A program made the translations under genes and the position numbers. The notes below the pieces were generated by a model. It saw nothing but the letters and a program-made list of their open reading frames with translations. It made no database searches and was not told the DNA's origin. A stretch of 64,000 bases of DNA from Periconia sp. R9002 (taxonomy: Eukaryota > Ascomycota > Dothideomycetes > Pleosporales > Periconiaceae): NCBI GenBank assembly GCA_023627715.1, contig JAMAHW010000024.1, forward strand, positions 248,001-312,000. Direction: 5' to 3'. This document shows, one piece after another, positions 33,701 to 42,773 of this stretch. Every line of letters starts with the position of its first letter. Within the stretch, counting starts at the first letter, position 1.

Positions 33701-35076
33701 CTTGCGACTTTCCGACGCCGCCCATTCCTATGAGAACTAGTACCCGCGGTGGCTCGGTTTTGACAGGTTTCGATTGAAAATATTGCTGAATCGATATAAT
33801 GGTATCTTTGCGACCTGTAAAGTGGGGCACGGGTCTTGGAATTGTGCACAATATAATGTCGCCCTCTGTCAATTTGAACTGTCAGATTTCTCATTACTCT
33901 TACATAAACAAGATATACGAATCGTTGCATCCCTAGGTCACTCACGGGTCGAATTGCTTGAGGCGTTCTTGATGTCACTGATATATGACTTGAAAGCCTG
34001 CAAGACCTTGGCGTAATTGTCATCCTGACCGTCCTTATACTTGACCATGGTACGATGGTTTGCATTCAGTGTTTGACGACGCTCTGCAGGTTCTCCAATA
34101 ATGCTAGAGAAGCCTTCAACAATCTATGCGCAGGTCAGTATTCTGCAGTTGCCCAAAGAGACCTAGAGTTTTACCTTGCCATTAAACCCTGGGATATCAG
34201 TGATGCTTTGACCTTCAATAAAAGACCGTACTTTGAAATCGTCGTCTTTCAGCATAATGGCAAAGTCATCCATCAACCTTTCAAGGATCTCGCTTCCGAC
34301 ACGTAGATCCTCTAAAACCTGTGTGTCTCTCTTCCCCATCGCAAATATAGTTGCTTTCTCTGCCAATGACACCCAGTCACTCCCACGATGAGGAGTGCCG
34401 AAGAACACCACCGCGTTCGTGGAAGTAAAGATAGGTTGAAGGTCTGGCTTGTACTTTGCATCTTTGGACTGTTTCAATGCCTACTACAATCAGAGCAAAT
34501 CCAGCTCAGCAAGAACTATGACTTACATCTTTCACCAAAATACCACCAAGACTATGAGCTGCCCAAACGATAGGACGTGTTGGCTAAACCGGTTAAAGAA
34601 CAATCAAGGTTCGATATTGGTATAACGACATACATCAGTTTGTCTTTCCCCTGCCAAGTCTTCCAGCATATTGGTAGCATGATGGTATATGTTCATCCTG
34701 TTGACTGGATCCAGAAAACGTGCGGGGTCTGAGTCATAGCCGTAAGTCAATATGCGTACGTCAGGAATTGCCGCCGCAAGAAGATCCTTCAGCCAGAAAA
34801 CCGATGTTGGGGCAGAGGATGTGTCGTTTGTGGTGGGTCTGATTCTCCTGAACATTGAGTTCATCGACCTTGATACAGCCCCGGCCGACTCGTAAGTCCA
34901 GGTGTCTTTTGGATGACCCCCCAGGCCATGTACGAAGACAAAGCTGCACGTATTAGCAAAAGAAGCCCGCAATAATTCTTCATACGAGCATACTCCGCTA
35001 CGGGTTCTTCTCCATTGTTATTTCCTTCGGATATAACAGTGAATCCATTGCGTCGAATGAACAGATTATTAGACAT
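30706..35076 (-). CDS. NLR-type receptor fused to a C-terminal ubiquitin: alpha/beta-hydrolase, NB-ARC, helical region, ubiquitin
   Basis: Model: 35076-34986 (uncertain), 34943-34634, 34583-34527, 34480-34175, 34123-33946, 33865-30817, 30754-30706; about 1345 residues. The alpha/beta hydrolase has [13 protein letters not shown], elbow AHSLGG with the Ser present, and [13 protein letters not shown] has [38 protein letters not shown] and an IHPLVQQW winged-helix motif. A long helical part without clear TPRs and an acidic linker ([10 protein letters not shown]) follow. The last 75 residues are ubiquitin-like ([37 protein letters not shown]). The last intron falls in codon 61, and the final exon gives [15 protein letters not shown] then stop. 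Lys at ubiquitin positions 6, 11, 27, 33, 48 and 63 and the L8/I44/V70 patch are kept; position 29 is Arg and Gly76 is Ala. Exon 1 does not join in frame (one base off), so the start is unsettled. Confidence 0.82.
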
Positions 35077-36566
35077 GGCGGTAGGCTGCAGTTTTCGCAC
35101 AAGCTGCAGGAAAACTTCAGCCTGGTCTCCTCCCTCGATTGAAAAAGAGTCAGTCGCTGAAGTCGGCGATAGTAGAAATGTAATGTAGAAGTGAAATAAT
35201 ATATAACGTTAGAGATTGTTAGGGAAACCGTTCGTCGACGGCTAGAATGTTGGGGCGAGAATGAAGGTGTCAGAATCGAATGAGAGGGAACTTGGGGGAG
35301 AAAGAAGAAAATATACACGTCCCCACGTTCACAAGCTGATAAACCTGAAGCAAGCTTCAGGCGACAAGGCTGGGCTAAATATACGACAGCTGATCGCATG
35401 CTTTTACTGGCTATCAGGTTGAAGCTTAGCGAATACGAGAATATGTATCGATACATGACGTGTTGCTTGTGGTGGCTGTGAGTGGCTGTTGCAGTGTTCC
35501 AGGGTAGCTATCGAACAGAACCTGCAGGCAGGGGTATCTCTAAAACCGCAGAGACCAGGGTGATATCAGGGTTGTTGTGAATCAAAGCTCCCTGATGTTA
35601 CGCGTCCACGTTCATTTTACTATCGACACCCAGAAGTGACGAACGCCCCCTCCCCTGTTGAAATCGAGCGTTATTAAGAGTGTTTCAAGTTCTTCTAAAA
35701 CATCATGCTCGTATACGAAAAGCCCAATCACGTGCGCCATGACTTGCCTGTTTGTCGGTCCTAGCCAAGAGCGTTACTGTGCTTTTTTTTCTTTTTTGTC
35801 CGTCGATACCCTGAGTGGCATAATACTCTGTTGCAGTTCATTGTACTCTTCATACGAAAAGCCCTAAGTTTAACATTGGTCACCTTTCTTGTAGGATAGG
35901 GGATGTCCTTCACTTCCAAGTGTCGATAGTATATACTTTTTGCTACACAACCCAGCACCACTCCCCCTAACCATTCCACACTTCATAAATCAACCCCACT
36001 AATTCTAAATAGACAAGAATGCTCCTACACTTCCTACTGTTAATATTTACCCTCTAGTACTGTAAGGGCGGGAGCAGGTATGTTATGCCCTCAAGCTACT
36101 CAAGATACACTGACTGACACAAACAACACCCACCCCCTCCCCTATTAGAACAGACCTTCATTATCAAAGGTATACCTAGATACACTTCCTTCCTCTAGTA
36201 CAAATCACCAATCTCTTATAGAAAACTCCTCTCCTCCTCTCATGTCCTACGCCATACCCTCCAACCACCCCCTCTAATCGGTAGAAGTGAAGGTGAAGGA
36301 AGTGAAGGTGAAGAAAGTGGGGGTAGAAGGATGGAGAGGGATAGGATAGTATAGCATAGGGGCGCGGTGGGATCTAATGTGTATGGAGAAAAGTGGGTGG
36401 TGATGCAAAGAAGGAACGAGAGGGGGGAGAAGGGAGAGATAAGTAGTCATCAAATCTTCATGCAAGCGTCACCGCGTCCCTACATAATCTATATACATAA
36501 TATCACATAACACACATACACACACAAGTACATACGTAACGATGCCCAAACACCTCCACGCACCCC
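35077..36566. other. Intergenic; contains a short purine-rich tandem repeat
   Basis: About 1.5 kb without a supportable gene. Around 36283-36325 a GAAGTGAAGGTG-like unit repeats two to three times on the plus strand. The left part should hold the promoter of the NLR-ubiquitin gene; the right part is the 3' side of the acyl-CoA-binding gene, with CA-rich sequence near 36510-36530. Confidence 0.4.
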
Positions 36567-37883
36567 CTACTTCTTCCCCCCAATCCCCGGAATCTTAACT
36601 CTTCCCAACTGCGCCCCACCCACCCGCTGCACCTGCGCAACAGCATCCCCAAGCAACACCCTCACGGCCCCCTCCAACCTCCTATCCTTCTTCCGCCGCA
36701 TCCACACGAGCACGACGCCTAAAATGACAAGATCGATGGCGACATGCTTGACGCTGCCCCACAGGACGCGCCACAGGAAGCGGAAGAAGAGGAATTTCTT
36801 GGTGTGCGTGAAGAGGCTGCGGGCTTCGAGTTGCTCGCGGAGGGCGGCGATTTCGGCGGTTTGCTTGATGAGGGATTGTTCAATGCGTTTGCGCCATTTT
36901 TGGTCGGCTAGGGAGGGATATTGGGGTTTTGAGGGGGCGGGGGTGGGCGTGAAGAGGGCTGGGAGGAGACCGCCTGCGGTTCGTGGTGGTCGTTGGGGGG
37001 TTGTGTATGGGATGGGTTCTTGGATGACGAGGTCGGTTTGCACGTTGGCGTTTTGGGTTGGGTTTGCCGTGGTGGTGTTGGGGGGATTGTGGTCTTGCGA
37101 GTCTGGCGCGTCGACGAATTCTTCTTTGTCGATTTCGGCTTCTTCTTCCTCCAGGTCTTCTTCGCTTTGGGACATGGGGCTTTTAACTTGGAGGGGTCCG
37201 TCTTCGTCTTCGACTTCGGGACGTTGTTTGCCTCTGCGTTTAGGATTTGGGTTGTTGAACTGTGGGTAGGTAGATGGTGGCATTTGTAGACCCATGGAGC
37301 CAAGGGTTCGGAGGGGCGAGGAGGAGGATGAGGATGGCACGTTGGATTTGACTTGGTCCCAAACGAATTCAAGTTCTGCGACGAGTTCGCGCGAATCGGC
37401 TGATGGCGAGGCGTATTTGTGCATCGTTTCGATAAGCGTGGTGATGTAGTGGCGCTTTGCTTCGGTGCGGGACATGCCATTCTGCTGTTTCCATGCATCC
37501 CTACGCCGCGTCGAGTCAGCTTTCACATTGCTCTTTGAGGTGTGGAGTCCTCCCATACCATTTCTCCCGCGCGCGATCCCCTTCATCTGTGTTCTCCTCC
37601 GAGCGTTCCATGATGCCATCGACGTCGCCCTCTTCTGAAAGTTAGCCGGTGCTTATCCATATCGTGAAACAAGGCGTGGAATGGCGTACCCATGGCTTGT
37701 TTATACAGCCCATAGAGCTTCAGTCGCGTCGCGGAAGGCGGTTTTTGCAACCCGGTGCGGATCTTGTTGACGGTGTTGAGCGCATGGCTAAAGACTCTAT
37801 CTATTCACTCTAGCCATCAGCATTCATCATCCATTCGGCCATATATCATGGTTATCAGTGTACGTACCCACCGAGTCCGCCAT
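36567..37883 (-). CDS. Membrane-anchored acyl-CoA-binding protein (Atg37/ACBD5 type)
   Basis: Exons are 37883-37868, 37800-37690, 37634-37559 and 37500-36567, giving 378 residues with all phases closing. The acyl-CoA-binding domain spans about residues 5-105: RVFSHALNTVNKI, KPPSATRLKLYGLYKQA, EGDV, then EKWDAWKQQNGMSRTEAKRH across intron 3. An acidic, Pro-rich middle and a coiled-coil candidate (EQSLIKQTAEIAALREQLEA) follow. A C-terminal transmembrane helix (VAIDLVILGVVLVWM) precedes a short basic tail. ACB-coiled coil-TM is the layout of peroxisomal ACBD5 and yeast-type Atg37, which bind long-chain acyl-CoA and help pexophagy or peroxisome contacts. The first exon is only 16 nt, so simple gene finders starting in the last exon would lose the ligand-binding domain. 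Confidence 0.9.
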
Positions 37884-38859
37884 CACATAGCCCTCAGACA
37901 CTCACCCCACCTGATGTCAGCTCGATCAATTCCAGCTCAGATGCAATCCAGACGAGAGTAGGTAACTCGGATCAGCGACTTCAGGGCGGGATAGGGTGGA
38001 AAGGAGGGATATGGCGCCGGCAGGGGATGTAAAGGTCGTGCATGGCGTGTGTTGCTTCGGCGCCGCATGGATAAGGATAGGTGGTGGGTGGACTAGGGCG
38101 GGTGGTCAGATTAGAGGCCTCGGCTCGGAACACTGGGCCCATGCATGCAATCTGGATGGATGGACCAAAGCTGGGGAAGTGGACACGCGAGTCATGCTTT
38201 CACGTGCGAATCGACCCTATGGCCCCCACCTTCGTTTGGCATGTGCGGATGTGGCTTTTGACTTCATCTTCACATTCTGTTTGAGTGAGCAAAATGTATT
38301 CTTCTTGAGACATCGGGTTTTGATGAGAAGGAGCTATGCCAAGTAGTCAACCAGTATCATCACTAAAACCCGCAATGGCTTCTAGCAGCACCCTACATTC
38401 CTGCGCCTATCCCGGATATGATCGGACAAGATGAATTGGTATATCTTCTACGCCATAAGCAAAATAACAAATCGTACAGTTCAATTAACAGAAATTAGAA
38501 AAAGACAACCCAATATAATAACCTCTATTGAACGATATCACACTTCTCCCCCGCACAAACAAACACCATTCACTCCGCACGACCGCATGCACACCACTCC
38601 ACATCACGAATAAAAGCTCATCAGACGTGGTGATGGTATCTTTTATACATTATCTAACCCCCTTCTACATCAAAATGGTTGTACATCATTGCATAGCAAC
38701 GTAATTGCTCGCGGTATCGGCATCAAGGCAAGAAAAAAAAAACCCCACCCGTTGGGGCCACATACACGGAACCTCACCAGTAAAACTCACCGGAAATTCC
38801 ACATTCCATATCCAAGACAATGCAAAGAAAAGAAGAAGAAAAACAATATAGACTACCAC
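37884..38859. other. Intergenic between acyl-CoA-binding and cutinase-like genes
   Basis: About 980 bp. The left 450 bp should be promoter of the acyl-CoA-binding gene. The right part, including an A10-type run near 38730, should be 3' UTR of the esterase gene. No coding feature was supported. Confidence 0.4.
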
Positions 38860-39941
38860 TCATATCCCCAACACCACCCCCAAAACCCCCAACCCAACCC
38901 CCACCAAATTAACTCCAACAAAATCCCCTCCGCTCTGCGCACCACCCTCCGAACTACTACTCTCCACACTCCCCTCCTTCCCCCCCTCCCCACCCAAACT
39001 CCCATTCGCCCCCCTCGCCCTCTCCAAAACCCACTTCGTCGCTTCATCATCAAACAGACGAAAGTAATCAAGGTGCTTCTCGACGTCGATGTCGGCGGAG
39101 TCGGGCGCGCAGATGGGATCGCCTTCGTTGCAGTACTCGCGCAGCACGGGGGCGAACTTTGCGAGGTCGGTCGCGAAGTGGCCGGTGCGGGGCGCGCTGC
39201 CGTTGTGGTTCTGGCCGCCGTTTGGAACGGTGAAGGATTGGTTTGCGGAGCGGCGGACGGCGCCGAAGATTATGGCTGCGAGGACTGTTGGGGGAGGGAG
39301 TGTGGGTTAGTGAGGGGTTTGATTTGGTCTAAGAGGAAGGGGGAAAGGTAGGAAGGAGGGATATATCTGTGTTGATATTGATAATGGGAAGGGGGAAATA
39401 GATACTTACTTTTATTCCCCGGACTCGACTCCGGATCCAAAGGCCCACTCGTTTCCTGATGACACCCCATGACCTCCTCCTCCCCGCCTCCACCCCCCAA
39501 AATATCCAACCCCACACTCCCACCCTGCGAGAACCCCAGCAGCATCAACTTCGACTCCGGACACCGTTCCGCGTACTCCCTCATCTGCTTCTGACCCTGG
39601 GTAGCGCCGATATGCGCGCTCTTGCACCACAGCCCCGGTCCGTCCCAGGACGAGTTGGCGGGGTACTGGATGTTTTCGTAGCCGCAGATGGAGAGGGGGT
39701 CGGAGGTGGAGGAGGTTTTGGTTAGATTGCCGCAGATGGATTTGATTAGGGGACCGAGGTGGCCTGGGTAGCCGGAGCCTGAGCCGCGGGCGATGAAGGC
39801 GTGGTAGGTTTGGCAGGTGGTGGTGTTGAGTCGGTTTAGGGATTCGTCTTGGCAGGGCACGGCGGCTTCGCATTGGGCTGTTGTGGTGGGGAGGAGGGTG
39901 AGGAGGGTGAGGAAGAGGGTGGTGGTGGTTAATTGGAGCAT
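38860..39941 (-). CDS. Cutinase/acetylxylan esterase-like (CE5 family) secreted enzyme, possibly GPI-anchored
   Basis: Exons are 39941-39410 and 39284-38860, giving 318 residues; the intron is 125 nt with a CAACAG acceptor. The start at 39941 is chosen because it opens a signal peptide (MLQLTTTTLFLTLLTLLPTTTAQ); an upstream in-frame start only adds a basic leader. The fold markers are YHAFIARGSGSGYPG, the nucleophile elbow GFSQGG (Ser near 138), the Asp loop CNEGDPIC (near 229) and the His in VEKHLDYFR (near 243). This is the Ser-Asp-His triad of cutinases and CE5 acetylxylan esterases, which cleave plant cutin or xylan acetyl esters. A Ser/Gly-rich stalk and a hydrophobic C-terminus (VNLVGVGLGVLGVVLGI) suggest a GPI signal. 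The exact substrate cannot be told. Confidence 0.88.
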
Positions 39942-40552
39942 GCTGGGTGATGTTGTGTAGTTCTCGCTGGTGTGGTAGACTCTTTGGGTGTCGAGGGTTC
40001 CGGTTTTTTCTTTCTTTCTGCGATGGATGGGAAGATTGTTTTCTTTAACGAATGTGGTGGCAATCAAAAGCTTAAAGATAGAAGCGTAGGAGGGTTGAAA
40101 GTCTTGCGAAATTAAAAGTCTAGAGAATGTCTCAAAGCAGCGCGAAAGGAAAGTTCAATCATGACAACTGAAGTGAAAAGACCTGTAAACTGGAGAGAGA
40201 AGGAGGAGAAAGGAGAACAGACAATACCAAGGAAAAGAGATCGCATTCACGGATACCACGGTCCAAAGGCTAAGATAAGGGCTGTTATTTTAAAGGGCAT
40301 ACTTCCAAGGCGTGTTTGCATGCATTTCTTGTCTGCCCGGACAATCCAAGAAAGCTAGTCCCCAATGTTGACTAGAAATTGGATCTTCTCAAGGGAAACT
40401 CGTCATCGCCAAGCTCTAAGCGAACAACTTTCCGGATAAAACGGGAGGTGGCATGCTTGTACTTGTAGCTTTCCAGTCCATTGATTGATATTTATATTTA
40501 CAAAGTTCGGGAATGCACGAGATATCGCTTTGCAGTTGTCCACACGTCTCCA
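39942..40552. other. Intergenic: esterase promoter and WD40-gene 3' side
   Basis: About 610 bp between two minus-strand genes. Nothing beyond expected promoter and 3' UTR sequence was recognised. Confidence 0.4.
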
Positions 40553-42079
40553 TCATTTGAATTTGACAATACTTCCAGCCCATGTGGTCCACAGCTCCAC
40601 TCCCTCCTCCAGATCCATAAATTTCAGACATTGTATCTTGTTTTCATGCATCTTCAATGAATTCTGCATGGGTCCTCGTCGTTCAATCTCTTTGACCAGT
40701 TTACCAGTCCATAGGTTGTGTATCCGCACCGCTGGAGTTTCAAGCGTATGGTATTGGGACGCAGCGACTAAACCCATCTGCTCGTGTACGTCGATAGCAA
40801 TGTCTGGATCGTCTCTATTTGTATGCTCGAAGGTGAGGACGGGTTGGGACCAGTCCCTGGACGCTACTCGCTGCATAGTCTTCCTCTTTTTGCGACTACG
40901 ATTTTCCGGATACATGTCCTCGAAATATTTGGTGTTGTAGTGGTGATCGTTTCCACTCTTAATAGATGATCTGGAACGGCGCGAGAATCTGATATCGTAG
41001 AGATGTAACGAATCTTGCAGACCAGCGCAAATGAGGCGTGTTTCATCATCGGCTCGCCTGAGCGACGAGATGGGGAACGGATGCTTGAGTATAGTTGATG
41101 ATCCTTGAGACCGCGTATCATGAAGATGAATGTTGCCATTACGACACCCCATTACTATCGTCGTAGGAGCTAACCAGTCCACGGTCAGCACATCTGCCTT
41201 CGACATGAAAGGGCTTGTGATGTTCCACGTTCCGCACGGCAAGCGTCTGAATAATATTAAACCGTTGGAGGCCCCAATAGCCACGGCCTCTGTATCCGAT
41301 GCTGCCACGGAGTGGTCGCTCTCAATTGAAGTCGGTGCGGAGAAGGACGCGGGCCGCGCTCTGGATCCCCATATACTGGTAGTGCCTAGTGGTGTGAATT
41401 GCTGGGCGACATAAGGACCGTCCCGATCAGGATCAGAGAGGTATACCACCGGAGGCCTATCCGAACCATATGTGGTAGCAATCAACGCGCCTGTCGTGGG
41501 TAGATATTGGAGAGAAGATATGGGGGACGTTAAGCGATGGAGCTCATCCCAAGGTTCAAAAGAATACTCGTTGAGGGTTTTAGTATGAAGGACTTGCTCC
41601 AGCTCTTGGTCCGGGGGAGGAAGCGGAACATTATCAGGTGAATTTATTCGTCGCCGCTTGATCTGATTATCCGCGTGAACTGCGTACAAGGTTTTCGTAG
41701 TAGGATCCCGATCAAAAAAGCGAACAGCAGCATGCTTGGGACGGTCGACAACAACCTGTGGCCGGTTCGATATAGGCGATACACAAGCATCAGGCCATGC
41801 AGTGTGCATGTAGTAGGATGTTCTTCGCAGCCCAATTTCTCTGTCTAGGGTGGCATACATAAAGGGATCGTTCAGATGTCGCCGCACGATAGTCTCTTTC
41901 TGGCGTCTCCTCTCTTTCAATTCTACGTCATGCCTGACTTTCTGTCTTTTTCTCTCTTTCCGGATGTTGTCTATTGTGTATTTGGAATCCGGTGCAGGGG
42001 CATGTCGTGGAGTCTGGATCTTGAAGTATTTCTGTTTCTCCGTATCAAAATAAAATCCCGGTATTTCTCGACCGTCCAT
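40553..42079 (-). CDS. DCAF4-like WD40-repeat protein
   Basis: A single exon of 508 residues. The N-terminus REIPGFYFDTEKQKYFKIQ is the recognisable start of the DCAF4/WDR21 family: the GFYFD...YFKI motif, then a basic helix (RKERKRQKVRHDVELKERRR). The rest contains degenerate WD40 repeats, for example VDWLAPTTIVMGCRNGNIHLHD, LICAGLQDSLHLYDIR and VRIHNLWTGKLVKEI. In animals DCAF4 proteins are substrate adaptors of CUL4-DDB1 ubiquitin ligases; fungal relatives are little studied, so the ligase role is inference. A basic RSRKKRKTM stretch could be a nuclear signal. The ATG at 42079 directly precedes the conserved motif. Confidence 0.78.
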   Translation of the reverse strand: MDGREIPGFYFDTEKQKYFKIQTPRHAPAPDSKYTIDNIRKERKRQKVRHDVELKERRRQKETIVRRHLNDPFMYATLDREIGLRRTSYYMHTAWPDACVSPISNRPQVVVDRPKHAAVRFFDRDPTTKTLYAVHADNQIKRRRINSPDNVPLPPPDQELEQVLHTKTLNEYSFEPWDELHRLTSPISSLQYLPTTGALIATTYGSDRPPVVYLSDPDRDGPYVAQQFTPLGTTSIWGSRARPASFSAPTSIESDHSVAASDTEAVAIGASNGLILFRRLPCGTWNITSPFMSKADVLTVDWLAPTTIVMGCRNGNIHLHDTRSQGSSTILKHPFPISSLRRADDETRLICAGLQDSLHLYDIRFSRRSRSSIKSGNDHHYNTKYFEDMYPENRSRKKRKTMQRVASRDWSQPVLTFEHTNRDDPDIAIDVHEQMGLVAASQYHTLETPAVRIHNLWTGKLVKEIERRGPMQNSLKMHENKIQCLKFMDLEEGVELWTTWAGSIVKFK

Positions 42080-42773
42080 GGCTAGAAGCCGTGAATGTTT
42101 TACAGTTTGTTGGATACAGTATTAAGAATGGCAAATGCTTAACAATTCGCTGATTGACGCGGTCAAGAAGTCGCGACTTCAGGAGAAAGGTATGGTTTGG
42201 AGGAGGTCATTCGACGGTGGGGTGACCTATTCAAGACAATGCTGGGATGCCAGCTTGACCGTAGTTATCTCTGTAGCTTGATATCGGCCGTCCGGCAGAA
42301 AGGTGTAAAGTTGGGGCAGGGTGAGTAACGTAGCGCGATGTCAAAAGCGAGCTCTCTTGTTAGCTAGTACCCTGAGTCAGGTACCTTTCTTATCGATAAC
42401 TCTATGACACGCACGGAAAATTCCTACGACATTCCACTCCCCAATAAATGCCTATTAACGACCTTGCAACCATTTGAAAATCAGGACGAAACTACGAAAG
42501 GGAGTATCATGGAGTCACTCAGCGTTTGGCGGAGCTGGCTATCAATCCTCAAAATGGCAATTCCATAACCCAAAAGAAGGAAACAGCTCCAGACCTCACC
42601 TCCTCTACCGAGGCAAAATGACGCCACTCCAACTTCAAAGGCGCGTCATTTTGACCCATCCAACCACACAGTGTTTACGACCTCACTAGTTAGTTATTTT
42701 TACTTAGAATTTCCATTCCTTCATCATCCACCGCCACACCTACTCGCCGCCTGATCTTATCGCCGTATAATTA
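42080..42773. other. Divergent promoter region, WD40 and SelO-like genes
   Basis: About 690 bp between divergent starts. The right half contains a perfect 11-bp inverted repeat, listed separately. Otherwise no ORF or RNA gene was seen. Confidence 0.45.
42614..42653. promoter_or_regulatory. Inverted repeat with two TGACGC cores, upstream of the SelO-like gene
   Basis: CAAAATGACGC at 42614-42624 and its exact reverse complement GCGTCATTTTG at 42643-42653 are separated by 18 nt. The arms end about 120 bp before the start codon. TGACGC is close to half-sites bound by bZIP/CREB-like factors, so the pair could be an operator-like double site or a hairpin in the transcript. Function is inferred only. 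Confidence 0.45.

Noticed and set aside
33673..34065. Alternative minus-strand ORF overlapping the NB-ARC start of the NLR-ubiquitin gene
   Set aside because: It follows the nearer acceptor and gives no NB-ARC homology. The next AG, at 33866, gives the right phase and [11 protein letters not shown].
36724..37289. Plus-strand ORFs opposite the acyl-CoA-binding gene
   Set aside because: Composition mirrors the minus-strand gene and no domain is visible.
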